DNA from: Thermoanaerobaculales bacterium
Lineage (GTDB): Bacteria; Acidobacteriota; Thermoanaerobaculia; Thermoanaerobaculales; Sulfomarinibacteraceae
Reading direction: 5' to 3'
Assembly: GCA_035358815.1 (NCBI GenBank)
Contig: DAOPQC010000002.1
Location: 530,620-594,619, forward strand
DNA length: 64,000 nucleotides
Below are positions 25,172-34,495 of the stretch, piece after piece (within the stretch, counting starts at the first letter, position 1; each line of letters begins with the position of its first letter). Below the pieces are notes generated by a model that was not told where the DNA came from, searched no databases, and saw only the letters and a list, made by a program, of their open reading frames with translations. The translations under genes and the position numbers were made by a program.

Positions 25172-26131
25172 ATGACCTGGAACTACTCGCAGAAGACGAC
25201 CGAGCTGTTCATGAACGCCGTCCGCGGCGGACCGGGCAGCCACATGGGCGAGATCGCCAACCCGGACGGGCTGGGCGAGCACGGATCGATCGCGTGCGGC
25301 GACGCGCTGCGCTTCACCTTCAAGGTCGACCGCCACCCATCGGACCCGCGCCTCGACGTCGTCACCGAGGCCCGCTACCTGACCTTCGGCTGCACCTCGG
25401 CGATCGCCGCCTCCGAGGCGCTGTGCGCGATCATCGAGGAAGGCCGGTACACCCCGATCGAGGCGCTGAAGATCACCAACGACGACATCGTGAGGTACCT
25501 CGACGGGCTCCCCCGCCAGAAGATCCACTGCTCCGTGATGGGCGCCGAGGCCCTCGAGGCGGCGGTCTTCAACTGGGCGCAGCGACGGGGCGTCGACCTC
25601 GCCGAGCTGGGCATCGACATCCGCCACGACGAGCAGGAGGAGGGACGGCTGGTCTGCACCTGCTTCGGTCTGACCGAGCCCTACATCCTGCGCAAGATCC
25701 GCGAGCTGGAGCTGCGCACGATCCCCGAGATCACCAACGCGATCAAGGCAGGCGGTGCCTGCATGTCCTGCCACCACACGCCGGGCGGCCTCCAGGACCT
25801 GCTCGATCGGGTCTGGGGCGCCCAGCCCGCCGTGCTGCGGGAGCTCCCGATCCTGCCGACGGCGCGAGTCCCCGCGGTGCGGCCCCAGGGCGAGCTTTCG
25901 CCCTACAGGTTCGCCAAGGAGGTGGAGCGGGTGATCGACGAGCAGGTCCGCCCCCAGCTCCGCAAGGACGGCGGCGACCTCGAGCTGGTGGACATCAAGG
26001 ACCTGATCGTCTACTGCCGGCTGGTCGGGGCCTGCTCCGACTGTGTGGCCGGCGGCCAGACCCTCAAGCTGCTGGTGGAGCAGGCCCTGAAGGACAGCAT
26101 CGACGAGCGCGTCCGGGTCGTCGCGGTCTGA
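25172..26131 (+). CDS. nifU: NifU-type iron-sulfur cluster assembly scaffold
   Basis: 319 residues with the full three-domain NifU layout. The IscU-like N-domain has three cluster cysteines, in SIACGDALRF, LTFGCTSAIAASE and QKIHCSVMGAEA. The central BFD-type [2Fe-2S] domain has C-x-C in GRLVCTCFGLTE and C-x2-C in GGACMSCHHTPG. The C-terminal Nfu domain carries VGACSDCVAGGQT. It accepts sulfur from NifS and passes clusters to apo-proteins. NifS lies downstream on the same strand but is separated by a 577-base repeat region. No nitrogenase genes are visible, so a housekeeping role is likely. Confidence 0.93.
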   Translation: MTWNYSQKTTELFMNAVRGGPGSHMGEIANPDGLGEHGSIACGDALRFTFKVDRHPSDPRLDVVTEARYLTFGCTSAIAASEALCAIIEEGRYTPIEALKITNDDIVRYLDGLPRQKIHCSVMGAEALEAAVFNWAQRRGVDLAELGIDIRHDEQEEGRLVCTCFGLTEPYILRKIRELELRTIPEITNAIKAGGACMSCHHTPGGLQDLLDRVWGAQPAVLRELPILPTARVPAVRPQGELSPYRFAKEVERVIDEQVRPQLRKDGGDLELVDIKDLIVYCRLVGACSDCVAGGQTLKLLVEQALKDSIDERVRVVAV

Positions 26132-26141
26132 ACTTCCCCCT

Positions 26142-26672
26142 GCCCGTCTCCGTCTCCGCGCCCGTCTCCGTCTCCGTGCCCGACAAGAGGACGAAATGCC
26201 CATATGAACCGCAAAGACGCGAAGGACGCGAAGACGTTTTCGTGTTTCCTTGCGCCCTCCTTCCCGCTCCTGGCGTTGCTCGTGGTCCGATCCGGTGGGC
26301 GCGCGGCGTGCAGTAAGGCGGTGAGGCGGTGGTGTGATGTGAACCGCCACGACGCCGAGAACGCGGCGACTTTGTCGCGGTGCAGGTCAGGTGGTCCGCT
26401 TCGCGTCCGTCGCGCCTTCGCGGTTCAGGAACGGCCCGAAACTGCCTCCGCGCCCTCCGCGGCCTCCGCGGTTCAGAGCTCTCCCGGCGCGGATCCGGCT
26501 TCGCCTTCGGCTCCGCCGTGACGAGAGCGGGCGCGGGATCGAACTGATCGGGAACGGGAACGGGAACGGGAACGGGGACGGGAACGACGCGGGCGCGGAA
26601 GCGGGCACGGCCAGATCCTATCCCCCAGATCCCAGATCCTCTTCGGAAGCGGGCGCGGAAGCGGAATCGGAA
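26142..26672. repeat. Nested compound repeat (families B, D and A) between nifU and nifS
   Basis: The outer family B arms are CGTCTCCGTCTCCGCGCCCG (26142-26182) and GGGAACGGGAACGGGAACGG through GCGGGCGCGGAAGCGGGC (26549-26608). Inside are family D arms: AACCGCAAAGACGCGAAGGA (26205-26232) against GTCGCGCCTTCGCGGTTCAG (26407-26427) and CTCCGCGGCCTCCGCGGTTC (26455-26476). A family A half-arm (26612-26641) and another B run (26645-26672) follow. The core at 26235-26400 is unique, and its short open frames look like chance frames. This is the most layered example in the window. Confidence 0.8.
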
Positions 26673-26708
26673 GCGGTAGGATTGTCGGTGGAGCCGGAGG
26701 CAATCACG

Positions 26709-27944
26709 GTGGACGTCATCTACCTCGACAACAACGCCACCACCCGGGTCGCGCCCGAGGTGGTCGACGCGATGATGCCCTTCCTGACCGCCGACTACTT
26801 CAACCCGAGCTCCATGTACGACGCCGCCAGCGGACCGGCCGCCGCCGTCAAGCTGGCCCGCCGCACCATCGCTCGGCTGCTCGGCGCCGCGCGCACCGAC
26901 GAGATCCTCTTCACCTCGTGCGCGACCGAGAGCAACAACACGGCTCTCTTCGGTGTGGCCGCGGCCAACCCGGAGCGGCGCCACGTCATCACCACCGCCG
27001 TCGAGCACCCCGCGGTCCTCAACGTCGCCAAGGACCTCGAGCGGCGAGGGCTGGAGGTGGACTTCCTCCCGGTCGACCGCGCCGGGCGGCTGGACGTGGA
27101 CCGGTACGTCCGCGCCCTGCGCCCCGACACGCTGCTGGTGTCGGTGATGCACGCCAACAACGAGACTGGGGTCGTCTTCCAGGTCGAGGAGCTGGCGCGC
27201 ATCGCCAAGGAGACGGACCCCGGCATCATCGTCCACAGCGACGCCACCCAGAGCGTCGGCAAGATCCCGATCGACCTGTCGGGCAGCTTCCGACACGTCG
27301 ACCTGCTCTCGTTTTCGGGGCACAAGCTCCACGCCCCGAAGGGGATCGGGGCCCTGTTCGTGCGGCGCGGCACGCGCTGCCGGCCGCTCATGCTCGGCGG
27401 CCACCAGGAGGAGGGACGGCGCGGCGGTACCGAGAACGTGGCGTTCATCGTCGGTCTCGCCCGCGCGCTCGAGCTGATGGTCGAGCATCACGACACGGAC
27501 GAGCCCCGCCTGGCGGCGATGCGCGACCGCCTCGAGCGCGAGCTCCTCGCGCGGATCCCCTACCTGGAGGTCAACGGCGCCGGGGCGCCGCGGCTCTCCA
27601 ACACCCTCAACGTCGCCTGCCACTTCATCGAGGGGGAGGGCATCCTCTACCAGCTGTCGAGCCACGGCATCTGCGCCTCCTCCGGCTCGGCCTGCACCTC
27701 CGGGTCGCTGGAGCCGTCGCACGTGCTGCGCGCCATGAAGATCCCGTTCACGGCGATCCACGGCTCGGTCCGCTTCAGCCTCAGCCGCTACAGCACCGAG
27801 GCCGAGGTCGAGCGCCTGGTCGAGGTCTTCCCCTCGATCGTCGCGAGCCTGCGCCGCCTCTCGCCCTACTGGGACGCCTCGGCGAACCGGCCTCGCCCTG
27901 ACGCCATGAAGATGCTGGACGACACCGCCGCGCCCTCGGTCTGA
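26709..27944 (+). CDS. nifS: Cysteine desulfurase, NifS-type
   Basis: 411 residues, PLP-dependent. It removes sulfur from cysteine as persulfide for cluster assembly. Visible: YLDNNATTRVAPEVVDAM at the start, TSCATESNNTALFGV, HANNETGVVFQVEEL, the PLP-lysine segment LLSFSGHKLHAPKGIGAL, and the active-site loop CASSGSACTSGSLEPSHVL with the persulfide Cys, the class I NifS/IscS pattern. The GTG start has GGAGG eight bases upstream; in-frame GTG 26688 is an alternative. The C-terminal 25 residues (SPYWDASANRPRPDAM onward) extend past the fold. Partner of the upstream nifU. Confidence 0.92.
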   Translation: MDVIYLDNNATTRVAPEVVDAMMPFLTADYFNPSSMYDAASGPAAAVKLARRTIARLLGAARTDEILFTSCATESNNTALFGVAAANPERRHVITTAVEHPAVLNVAKDLERRGLEVDFLPVDRAGRLDVDRYVRALRPDTLLVSVMHANNETGVVFQVEELARIAKETDPGIIVHSDATQSVGKIPIDLSGSFRHVDLLSFSGHKLHAPKGIGALFVRRGTRCRPLMLGGHQEEGRRGGTENVAFIVGLARALELMVEHHDTDEPRLAAMRDRLERELLARIPYLEVNGAGAPRLSNTLNVACHFIEGEGILYQLSSHGICASSGSACTSGSLEPSHVLRAMKIPFTAIHGSVRFSLSRYSTEAEVERLVEVFPSIVASLRRLSPYWDASANRPRPDAMKMLDDTAAPSV

Positions 27945-28040
27945 GCTCGTGCGGCGCATCTCGCACCGCCCCACTCCAGCCCTCAGCGCCGCGTGCCCGA
28001 GCGCTTCGCGAACGCCGCCGGCTTCGCTACAGTGGCGGTC

Positions 28041-29861
28041 ATGAGACACTCGTCACCGTCCCGTCGACTCGCAGGGCTCGCAGCCGCGGCGCTCCTCGCC
28101 GTCTCGACCTCGGCGGCCGCGGCCGGCCCCGTGCCCGAAGAGTGGCAGACGCTCGCCGAGCGCACCGACTTCCAGGCCACCTCGAGCTACGACGAGACCG
28201 TCGCGCTGCTGCGCCGGCTCGACGCCGCCTCGCCGGCGATCCAGGTCGAGTCCTTCGGGCTCTCGGCGACCGGTCGCCCGCTGCCGCTGGTGGTGGTGTC
28301 CAACGACGGCGCCTTCACCCCGGCCGCAGCCGCGGCGTCCGGCAAGCCGATCGTGCTCATCGAAAGCTGCATCCACGCCGGTGAGGTCGACGGCAAGGAC
28401 GCGACGTTGATGATGCTCCGGGACTGGGCCCTCGGCCGCCACGACCTGCCTCAGCGCACGATCGTGCTCTTCGCCCCGATCTACAACGCCGACGGCCACG
28501 AGCGGGTGTCGCCCCTCAACCGGCCCAACCAGGACGGTCCGGCCGCCGGCATGGGCTTCCGCACCACCGCCGCCGGCATCGACCTCAACCGTGACCACCT
28601 CCGGCTGGCGAGCCCGGAAGCGCGCGCCATGATCGGCCTGTTCGACGCCTGGCGACCCCACCTCCACGTCGACAACCACGTCACCGACGGTGTCGACCAC
28701 GCCTGGGTGCTGACCTGGGCGGTCGCCCAGGCGCCGCAGCTCGACCCGAATCTGGACGCCTGGGTCCGCGCCCACCTGCCGCCGGCGCTGGCGACCGTCG
28801 CGAAGGCCGGCCATCCCAACGGGCCGTACGTCGAGCTGGTCGATCGCCTCGACCCCGCCAAGGGGCACGAGTTCGGCCCCGGACCGCCGCGCTTCGCCAC
28901 CGACTACTACCCGCTCCGCAACCGGCCGTCGATCCTGATCGAGATGCACAGCTACAAGCCCTACCGGCAGCGCGTCGAGGCCAATCGCGAGTTCCTGATG
29001 GCCCTGCTCGCCGAGGTCGACGGTGACCCGTCCTCGCTGGTCGACGCGGCAGCCGCTGCCGACCGGGCTGCCGTGGCCGCCGGCCGACCCGGCGCCGAGC
29101 CGTCGCCGGTCGTGGTGCGCTGGCGGACCTCGGCGGCGCCGAGCAGCCTCCGCTGGCCGGCCTACGAGTGGTTCACCGAGCCGTCGGTGGTGACCGGCGG
29201 CGACCTGCTCCGCTTCCGCCCGGGCCAGGTGCGGGAGGTCGAGGTCCCGAGGTTCCAGACGCCGGAGGCCGAGCTCACCCTGGCCCGGCCGCGCGGCTAC
29301 CTGGTGCTACCCGGCTGGCCGCAGATCGAGGGCCTCCTCGCCGGCCACGGGCTGCGGGTGGAGCGGCTGGCGAGGCCACTCGATGCCGACGTCGAGACGA
29401 TCCGGGTCGCCGACCCGGTCTTCGCTCGCGCCAGCTTCCAGGGGGCGGTGATGGTCGAGCAGGTCGCGGTGAGCCGCGCCGTCGAGCACCGCACGATCCC
29501 GGCCGGGGCGTTGTGGGTGCCTGCCGACCAGCCCGACTTCGCGGTCGCGGTGCAGCTGCTCGAGCCCGAGGCCCCGGACTCGGTGCTCCGCTGGGGCCTG
29601 GTCAACACGGTGTTCGAGCGCAAGAACTACATCGACACCCATCTACTCGAGGACCTGGCGCGCGCGCTCCTCAAAGACCCGCGCGTCGAGGCCGCCTGGG
29701 CGAAGGCGCTCGAGGACGAGGAGCTCGCCTCCGATCGCAGCGCCCGCTACCTGTGGTGGTACCGGCGCACGCCCTACTGGGACGAGCAGGTGGGGCTGCT
29801 GCCGGTCTTCCGGGTGATGACCGTGCCCGAGATGGCGGTGGAGGCGTGGCAGCCGCAGTGA
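28041..29861 (+). CDS. Secreted M14-family zinc metallocarboxypeptidase
   Basis: 606 residues with signal peptide (RRLAGLAAAALLAVSTSAAAA). M14 features: the H-x-x-E zinc motif in ESCIHAGEVDGKDATLMML, the arginine-type region NRDHLRL, the third ligand candidate in PHLHVDNHVTDG, and the catalytic Glu in SILIEMHSYKPYRQRVEA. After about residue 330 the protein continues into a beta-rich C-terminal half with no recognised domain, as in large acidobacterial and bacteroidete M14 enzymes. Expected role: trimming peptides in the periplasm or outside the cell. It begins about 100 bases after nifS. Confidence 0.85.
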   Translation: MRHSSPSRRLAGLAAAALLAVSTSAAAAGPVPEEWQTLAERTDFQATSSYDETVALLRRLDAASPAIQVESFGLSATGRPLPLVVVSNDGAFTPAAAAASGKPIVLIESCIHAGEVDGKDATLMMLRDWALGRHDLPQRTIVLFAPIYNADGHERVSPLNRPNQDGPAAGMGFRTTAAGIDLNRDHLRLASPEARAMIGLFDAWRPHLHVDNHVTDGVDHAWVLTWAVAQAPQLDPNLDAWVRAHLPPALATVAKAGHPNGPYVELVDRLDPAKGHEFGPGPPRFATDYYPLRNRPSILIEMHSYKPYRQRVEANREFLMALLAEVDGDPSSLVDAAAAADRAAVAAGRPGAEPSPVVVRWRTSAAPSSLRWPAYEWFTEPSVVTGGDLLRFRPGQVREVEVPRFQTPEAELTLARPRGYLVLPGWPQIEGLLAGHGLRVERLARPLDADVETIRVADPVFARASFQGAVMVEQVAVSRAVEHRTIPAGALWVPADQPDFAVAVQLLEPEAPDSVLRWGLVNTVFERKNYIDTHLLEDLARALLKDPRVEAAWAKALEDEELASDRSARYLWWYRRTPYWDEQVGLLPVFRVMTVPEMAVEAWQPQ

Positions 29862-29938
29862 GATCGGCAACAGCTCGGAGCGCGCCGATCGTTGCCGCCG
29901 GTTCGCCGAGCTTCGCGCACAGTCTCGGCTTGGGTTTC

Positions 29939-29976
29939 CCAACCGGGAACGGGGACGGGAACGGGAGCGGGAACGG
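29939..29976. repeat. Family B half-element
   Basis: ACCGGGAACGGGGACGGGAA followed by CGGGAGCGGGAACGGCGCGG: a single purine-rich arm without an inverted partner, between the M14 peptidase and the parvulin gene. Just upstream, CGGCAAC and GTTGCCG (29865-29897) could form a short hairpin after the peptidase stop. Confidence 0.65.
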
Positions 29977-30096
29977 CGCGGAACCAGCCCCACGAAAAGG
30001 GAGTGTAAATCCTCCTCATGCCCGGGCACCGCGCCACCTGCCCGGTGGTATCCTCCGTCCCCTGTCGCGGGCCCCACCCGCGAGATTGGAGAGAAC

Positions 30097-31116
30097 ATGA
30101 CCCGCAAGCTGCTCACCGCGACGATGTTGGCAGTCTCCCTCGTCGCTCTTTCGGTCAGCGCACAAGAGCCACCGGCCGCCGCCGGCGTCAACCCCAAGGT
30201 CCTGACGGTCAACGGCCAGCCCGTGTACGCCGCCGAGATCAGCCTGATGATGCAGAACATCCAGGGCTACCTGAAGAGCCAGGGCAAGGAGGTCCCGGAG
30301 GACGAGATCGTCCAGGTCGCCACTCAGCGAATCGTCGAGCAGAAGCTGCTCGCCCAGGAGGCCGGCCGCTTCGGCGTCAAGCCCGACGACCAGCGGATCG
30401 CGCAGATGATGGACATCACGGCCCGGCAAGCCGGCGGCCGCGACCAGCTCGAGGCGACCCTCGCCAGGGGCGGCTCGAACTCGGCCCAGCTCGAGCAGAT
30501 GTTCCGCGAGATGGAGCTCGGCCGGGCCTTCATCGCCCAGCAGGTCCAGCCCACCATCGAGGTCAGCGACCAGGAGATCGCGACGTTCTACAACGAGCAC
30601 CCCGGGGACTTTGTCCGCGAGGAGCAGGTGCGGGCGCGCCACATCCTCGCCCGGGCGGCGGCCGACGCCGACGACCAGACCCGGGCGCTGGCCCGCAGCA
30701 AGGCCGAGCAGGCCCGCCAGCGCGCGGTCGCCGGCGAGGACTTCGCGGCGCTCGCGACCGAGCTCTCCGACGACGGAAGCGCCACCTCGGGCGGCGACCT
30801 CGGGTTCTTCGAGAAGGGCCGGATGGTGCCGGCCTTCGCCGACGCCGCGTTCGCCCTCCAGCCGGGCGAGATCTCGCCGGTCGTCGAGACCCAGTTCGGA
30901 TACCACGTGATCAAGGTTGAGGAGCGCCGGCCGGCCGGCACGGTGCCGCTCGAGGAGGCGACGGCGCCGATCCGACGGGTGCTCGTCACCGAGAAGACCA
31001 ACGTGGCGGTGGGTCAGCTCGTGCAGTCGCTCGGCCGCAGCGCCGACATCGCCTTCCTCGACGAGAATGGCCAGCCGCTGCCGGCCGCCGAGCCGGCGCC
31101 CGAGACTCCTCAGTAG
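30097..31116 (+). CDS. Periplasmic parvulin-type peptidyl-prolyl isomerase (SurA/PrsA-like)
   Basis: 339 residues with signal peptide (KLLTATMLAVSLVALSVSAQ). Residues about 35-165 form a SurA-N-like helical chaperone domain (VPEDEIVQVATQRIVEQKLL). Residues about 175-275 are a parvulin domain: VRARHILARAA, LATELSDDGSATSGGDLGFF, MVPAFADAAFALQPGEISPV and TQFGYHVIKVEERR. It would catalyse prolyl isomerisation and assist folding of exported or outer-membrane proteins. The C-terminus is Pro/Ala-rich. The Shine-Dalgarno sequence is GGAGAG. Convergent with msrB. Confidence 0.9.
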   Translation: MTRKLLTATMLAVSLVALSVSAQEPPAAAGVNPKVLTVNGQPVYAAEISLMMQNIQGYLKSQGKEVPEDEIVQVATQRIVEQKLLAQEAGRFGVKPDDQRIAQMMDITARQAGGRDQLEATLARGGSNSAQLEQMFREMELGRAFIAQQVQPTIEVSDQEIATFYNEHPGDFVREEQVRARHILARAAADADDQTRALARSKAEQARQRAVAGEDFAALATELSDDGSATSGGDLGFFEKGRMVPAFADAAFALQPGEISPVVETQFGYHVIKVEERRPAGTVPLEEATAPIRRVLVTEKTNVAVGQLVQSLGRSADIAFLDENGQPLPAAEPAPETPQ

Positions 31117-31225
31117 GCCGTACGGGCCACGCTGCCCGCGGTCGGCGCAGATCCGCGTCGCCTACGTGGTGCAGGCGCCGAGCGCCGCCGGCGCCGGCTC
31201 GCAGGGGCACTGGGGCGCCTCCCGG

Positions 31226-31858
31226 TCAACCGGGCCCACAGCTGTTGCGCTCGCGGTCCGCGGCCTTGCCCTCGGGCGAGGCATCGCCGGCCGACGCATC
31301 CGCTGCGTCGTCGATCTCCATCGGCGCAAAGGCGAGCGCCTCCGAGTTGATGCAGTAGCGGAGGCCGGTCGGGCGGGGCCCGTCCTCGAAAACGTGCCCG
31401 AGGTGCGCGCCGCAGCGGCTGCACCGGAGCTCGGTGCGCGTCATGCCGAAGGAGCGGTCAGGCGTGGTTGCGACGTTGGCGGCGTCGACCGGGGCGTAGA
31501 AGCTCGGCCAGCCGCTCCCCGAGTCGTACTTCGTGGTCGACAGGAAGAGGTCGTTGCCGCAGGCAGCGCAGCGGTACAGACCCTCGCCGTGATGGTCGAG
31601 CAGCGCCCCGGTGAAAGCCCGCTCGGTCCCGTGCTCCCGGGTCACCCGGTACTGCTCGTCGGTCAGCCGCTCGCGCCACTCGTCGTCGGACAGCTCCACC
31701 ACGTCAACGGTGACCATCCTCCCCAGCTCCACCGAGTAGACCTCGATTCGTCGCGCCATGCTCTCGTCTCCTTGCTCGGTCTGGCCGGCCGCCTGCACCG
31801 CCGCGAGGCCGCCCACGGCGACCGCCAGCGCCACCGTCAGGTACCCGTTCTTCCCCAT
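31226..31858 (-). CDS. msrB: Exported peptide-methionine (R)-S-oxide reductase
   Basis: 210 residues with N-terminal signal sequence (MGKNGYLTVALAVAVGGLAA), so periplasmic. It reduces methionine-R-sulfoxide in proteins. Visible: HGTERAFTGALLDHHGEGLY, two zinc CxxC pairs (RCAACG and RCSRCG), SGSGWPSFY, and the catalytic Cys in GLRYCINSEALAF with the preceding His in HLGHVFEDGP. ATG 31858 follows GGAGGCGATC. Acid-rich C-terminal extension of about 25 residues. The reductant partner (thioredoxin or MsrQ-like) is not in the window. Confidence 0.93.
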   Translation of the reverse strand: MGKNGYLTVALAVAVGGLAAVQAAGQTEQGDESMARRIEVYSVELGRMVTVDVVELSDDEWRERLTDEQYRVTREHGTERAFTGALLDHHGEGLYRCAACGNDLFLSTTKYDSGSGWPSFYAPVDAANVATTPDRSFGMTRTELRCSRCGAHLGHVFEDGPRPTGLRYCINSEALAFAPMEIDDAADASAGDASPEGKAADRERNSCGPG

Positions 31859-32022
31859 GATCGCCTCCAAATGGCCGGGAGCCGCCGGTCGCTCCGCCGG
31901 CCTCGTCGAGCGCCGCCATCGGGCCGCGTCGGCGCCGCGGCGCCCGTTGTCCAGGTGGTATCATCGGGCCCCGGCAGCCGGCGCCCGCCAGCGACGCGAT
32001 GCGCTCGCGTGAGGAGGTAACC

Positions 32023-33441
32023 GTGTCCGAGCCGCTGACATTCTTCGAGCAGGTCAACCGCAACTTCGACAAGGCCGCCGCCTTCACCAGCCACCCCCCC
32101 GGCATCCTCGAGCAGATCAAGCAGATCAACAGCGTGATCCACTTCGTCTTTCCCATCAAACGGGACGATGGCTCGGTCGCCGTGATGCACGGCTGGCGTG
32201 CCGAGCACAGCCACCACAAGCTCCCGACCAAGGGCGGCATCCGCTACGCCATGACGGTCAACGAGGACGAGGTGATGGCGCTGGCCGCGCTGATGACCTA
32301 CAAGTGCGCCATCGTCAACGTGCCGTTCGGGGGCGCCACGGGCGGGGTCAGGATCGCGGCCCACGAGTACTCGGAGAGCGAGCTCGAGCGGATCACGCGT
32401 CGCTTCACGTTCGAGCTCTTCACCAAGAACTTCATCGGCCCTGGTCTCGACGTCCCGGCACCTGACTTCGGCACCGGGCAGCGCGAGATGGCATGGATCG
32501 CCGACACCTACGCGACCCTGGCGCCCCACGACATCAACGCCGCCGGCTGCGTCACCGCCAAGCCGGTCTCGGAGGGCGGCATCGAGGGCCGGGCGGAGGC
32601 GACCGGCAGAGGCGTCTTCTACGCGCTCCGCGAGGTCTGCAGCATCGCCGAGGACATGCGCGCGATCGGCTTGACGGCCGGCCTCGAGGGCAAGCGGGTC
32701 GTGGTCCAGGGCCTCGGCAATGTCGGATACCACACGGCCAAGTTCCTGCAGGAGGATGGCGGCGCCCTGATCGTCGGTGCAGCCGAGCACGAGGGCGCGA
32801 TCGCCAAGCGCGGTGGCATCGACGTCGAGGCGCTCATGGCGCACCGCCTGGCGACCAGCTCGATCCTCGGGTTCGAGGGCGCCACCGACCTGGCCAGCCG
32901 CGATCTGGGCCTCGAGGTCGACTGCGACATCCTGATCCCGGCCGCACTCGAGAACGCCATCACCATGGACAATGCCCCGCGCATCAAGGCAAAGATCATC
33001 GCCGAGGCCGCCAACGGGCCGGTCAGCTCGACGGCCAGCGAGGCCTTTTTCGAGCGCGGCGTCCTGGTGCTGCCCGACACCTACGTCAACGCCGGCGGCG
33101 TCACGGTGTCCTACTTCGAGTGGCTGAAGAACCTCGAGCACGTCCAGTTCGGGCGCCTCGAGAAGCGCTTCGACGAGCAGTCCGCCCGCCGGCTGCTGAC
33201 CGCCATCGAGCACGCCACGGGTCGGGGCTTTTCGGACCAGGAGATCAGCTCGATCGCCCGCGGCGCGGAGGAGATCGACCTCGTCAACTCCGGTCTCGAG
33301 GAGACCATGATCGAGGCCTATCACACGGTCCGTGAGATCTTCAAGCGCGGCGGCGGCGCCTACGACCTGCGAGCGGCGTCGATGATCGGTGCCATCGACA
33401 AGGTCGCCCTCGCCTACAAGGACCGCGGCATATTCCCCTGA
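32023..33441 (+). CDS. Glu/Leu/Phe/Val dehydrogenase family protein (glutamate dehydrogenase-like)
   Basis: 472 residues. NAD(P)-dependent oxidative deamination or reductive amination of an amino acid, most likely glutamate. The catalytic Lys region is THKLPTKGGIRYA-like (HHKLPTKGGIRYAMTVNEDE), with KCAIVNVPFGGATGGVRI and the Asp in VPAPDFGTGQREMAWI. The Rossmann motif is VVVQGLGNVGYHTAKFL, then AAEHEGAI, and NAGGVTVSYFEW near the end. The GTG start follows an excellent GGAGGTAA; ATG 31999 would add eight residues. A strong GC hairpin follows the stop. Confidence 0.88.
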   Translation: MSEPLTFFEQVNRNFDKAAAFTSHPPGILEQIKQINSVIHFVFPIKRDDGSVAVMHGWRAEHSHHKLPTKGGIRYAMTVNEDEVMALAALMTYKCAIVNVPFGGATGGVRIAAHEYSESELERITRRFTFELFTKNFIGPGLDVPAPDFGTGQREMAWIADTYATLAPHDINAAGCVTAKPVSEGGIEGRAEATGRGVFYALREVCSIAEDMRAIGLTAGLEGKRVVVQGLGNVGYHTAKFLQEDGGALIVGAAEHEGAIAKRGGIDVEALMAHRLATSSILGFEGATDLASRDLGLEVDCDILIPAALENAITMDNAPRIKAKIIAEAANGPVSSTASEAFFERGVLVLPDTYVNAGGVTVSYFEWLKNLEHVQFGRLEKRFDEQSARRLLTAIEHATGRGFSDQEISSIARGAEEIDLVNSGLEETMIEAYHTVREIFKRGGGAYDLRAASMIGAIDKVALAYKDRGIFP

Positions 33442-33456
33442 TGCCGGAAGGCCCCA

Positions 33457-33489
33457 CCCCGCCCCGGAGCGCTCGACCCCGGGGCGGGG
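33457..33489. terminator. Hairpin between convergent genes
   Basis: CCCCGCCCCGG (33457-33467) and CCGGGGCGGGG (33479-33489) form a perfect 11-bp stem with an 11-base loop, between the convergent dehydrogenase and lipoprotein genes. There is no U-run, so intrinsic termination is not certain. Confidence 0.6.
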
Positions 33490-33515
33490 CGGACGACGCG
33501 AGATGGCAGCCGGCG

Positions 33516-34106
33516 CTACTCGGCCCCGAGGGTGAACGGGATGCGGATCTCGTCCTCCTCGAGATCGATGCCCAGCACGTAGCGCCCGGGCTGGACGCCG
33601 CCCGGGATATAGAAGAACAGCTTGCCCTGACAGGCGCGGCGGTCGTTGACGCTCACTTGGTCGAAGGCGACGCCTTCCCCCGGCGTCACGTACAGATCGA
33701 GTGAGCACGGGAGCCGGTTTGGCGGGAAGTAGTCCATCGGGTCCCGGGCCACGTTGGCCTGCGAGATCTTGTTCCGCATCTTCCCATAGGCCTCGCCGAA
33801 CGCCTTCTGGCTCGCGGCGGGCACCTGCACCCCCGCCGGCGTCCGGACCCAGATCTTCTCGCGCTCGAACTTCGCCGACTCGCCCGACGGCGATGTGATC
33901 GCCAGCTCGAGCAGCAGCCACTCGTCACCGAGTGTCTGGGCAGCATGCTTGTAGCCGACCACGACGTCGGCCTCGGACCCGTTCTGCCGGAGGATGTACT
34001 GGCCGAGCTGCTCGACGCCGGGCGTCTCGGTCGGCACCGCACTCGAGCACGCCGTCGCGGCGACGACGGCGCCGAGCAGCACGGTGAGGATGGAGATGTG
34101 CTTCAT
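33516..34106 (-). CDS. Hypothetical lipoprotein
   Basis: 196 residues. MKHISILTVLLGAVVAATAC gives a lipobox ending in Cys 20. The mature part contains PGVEQLGQYILRQNGSEADV, DEWLLLELAITSPSGESAKF, KIWVRTPAGVQVPAAS and CQGKLFFYIPGGVQPGRYVLGIDLEED, a beta-sandwich-like pattern reminiscent of small secreted Ig-like proteins. I do not recognise the family. It is convergent with the dehydrogenase across a GC hairpin. The upstream start alternatives would remove the signal peptide. Confidence 0.7.
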   Translation of the reverse strand: MKHISILTVLLGAVVAATACSSAVPTETPGVEQLGQYILRQNGSEADVVVGYKHAAQTLGDEWLLLELAITSPSGESAKFEREKIWVRTPAGVQVPAASQKAFGEAYGKMRNKISQANVARDPMDYFPPNRLPCSLDLYVTPGEGVAFDQVSVNDRRACQGKLFFYIPGGVQPGRYVLGIDLEEDEIRIPFTLGAE

Positions 34107-34495
34107 GGTGATGGTCCCCCTTTCGCGCGCCGTGGATCTCTGCAATCCCGGTGCCAGGATGAAACAGCGTTTCAACTTGGCCCGAACCCCGTCCGTGTCA
34201 CCTTCAGAGTACGGACAAGCCACATCGGCGGTTTCCTGTCCTCCGGACGTAACTCCCGCGACGGCTCGAAGCTTCCCTCCGGGCCGCCACCGCCGCCCGT
34301 GATAGCATGATCTCGGGCGCCCGGGCCATTGCCGATCGCGCGACGGGCGGATCCGCGCGATTCCCGGGTGCCGCTGCGACTGCACCGGCGATCGTTCACC
34401 TTCAGTTCGGTTGGGGTTGGCTGCGCAACGAGGGGCTGCTGGCATTGGTGCGAGGCCTGTCGCACCGTGGACGCCGGCCCGGAGCGGGAGACGAC
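34107..34495. other. 389-base divergent intergenic region
   Basis: This lies between the divergent lipoprotein (minus) and M23 peptidase (plus). GATAGCAT near 34301 could be a -10 element for the plus strand. The frame of the M23 gene stays open back to ATG 34307, but the translated leader has no signal-like or conserved features. I see no repeat of families A-D here. Confidence 0.4.

Noticed and set aside
26204..26521. Short open frames in the nifU-nifS gap
   Set aside because: They translate the repeat units (RKDAKDAK-like) and have no ribosome site or conserved pattern. Treated as chance frames in repeat DNA.
25172..27944. Nitrogen fixation cluster
   Set aside because: Only nifU and nifS are present. 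Full-length NifU and NifS serve general iron-sulfur assembly in many non-diazotrophs, and no nifHDK is in view.
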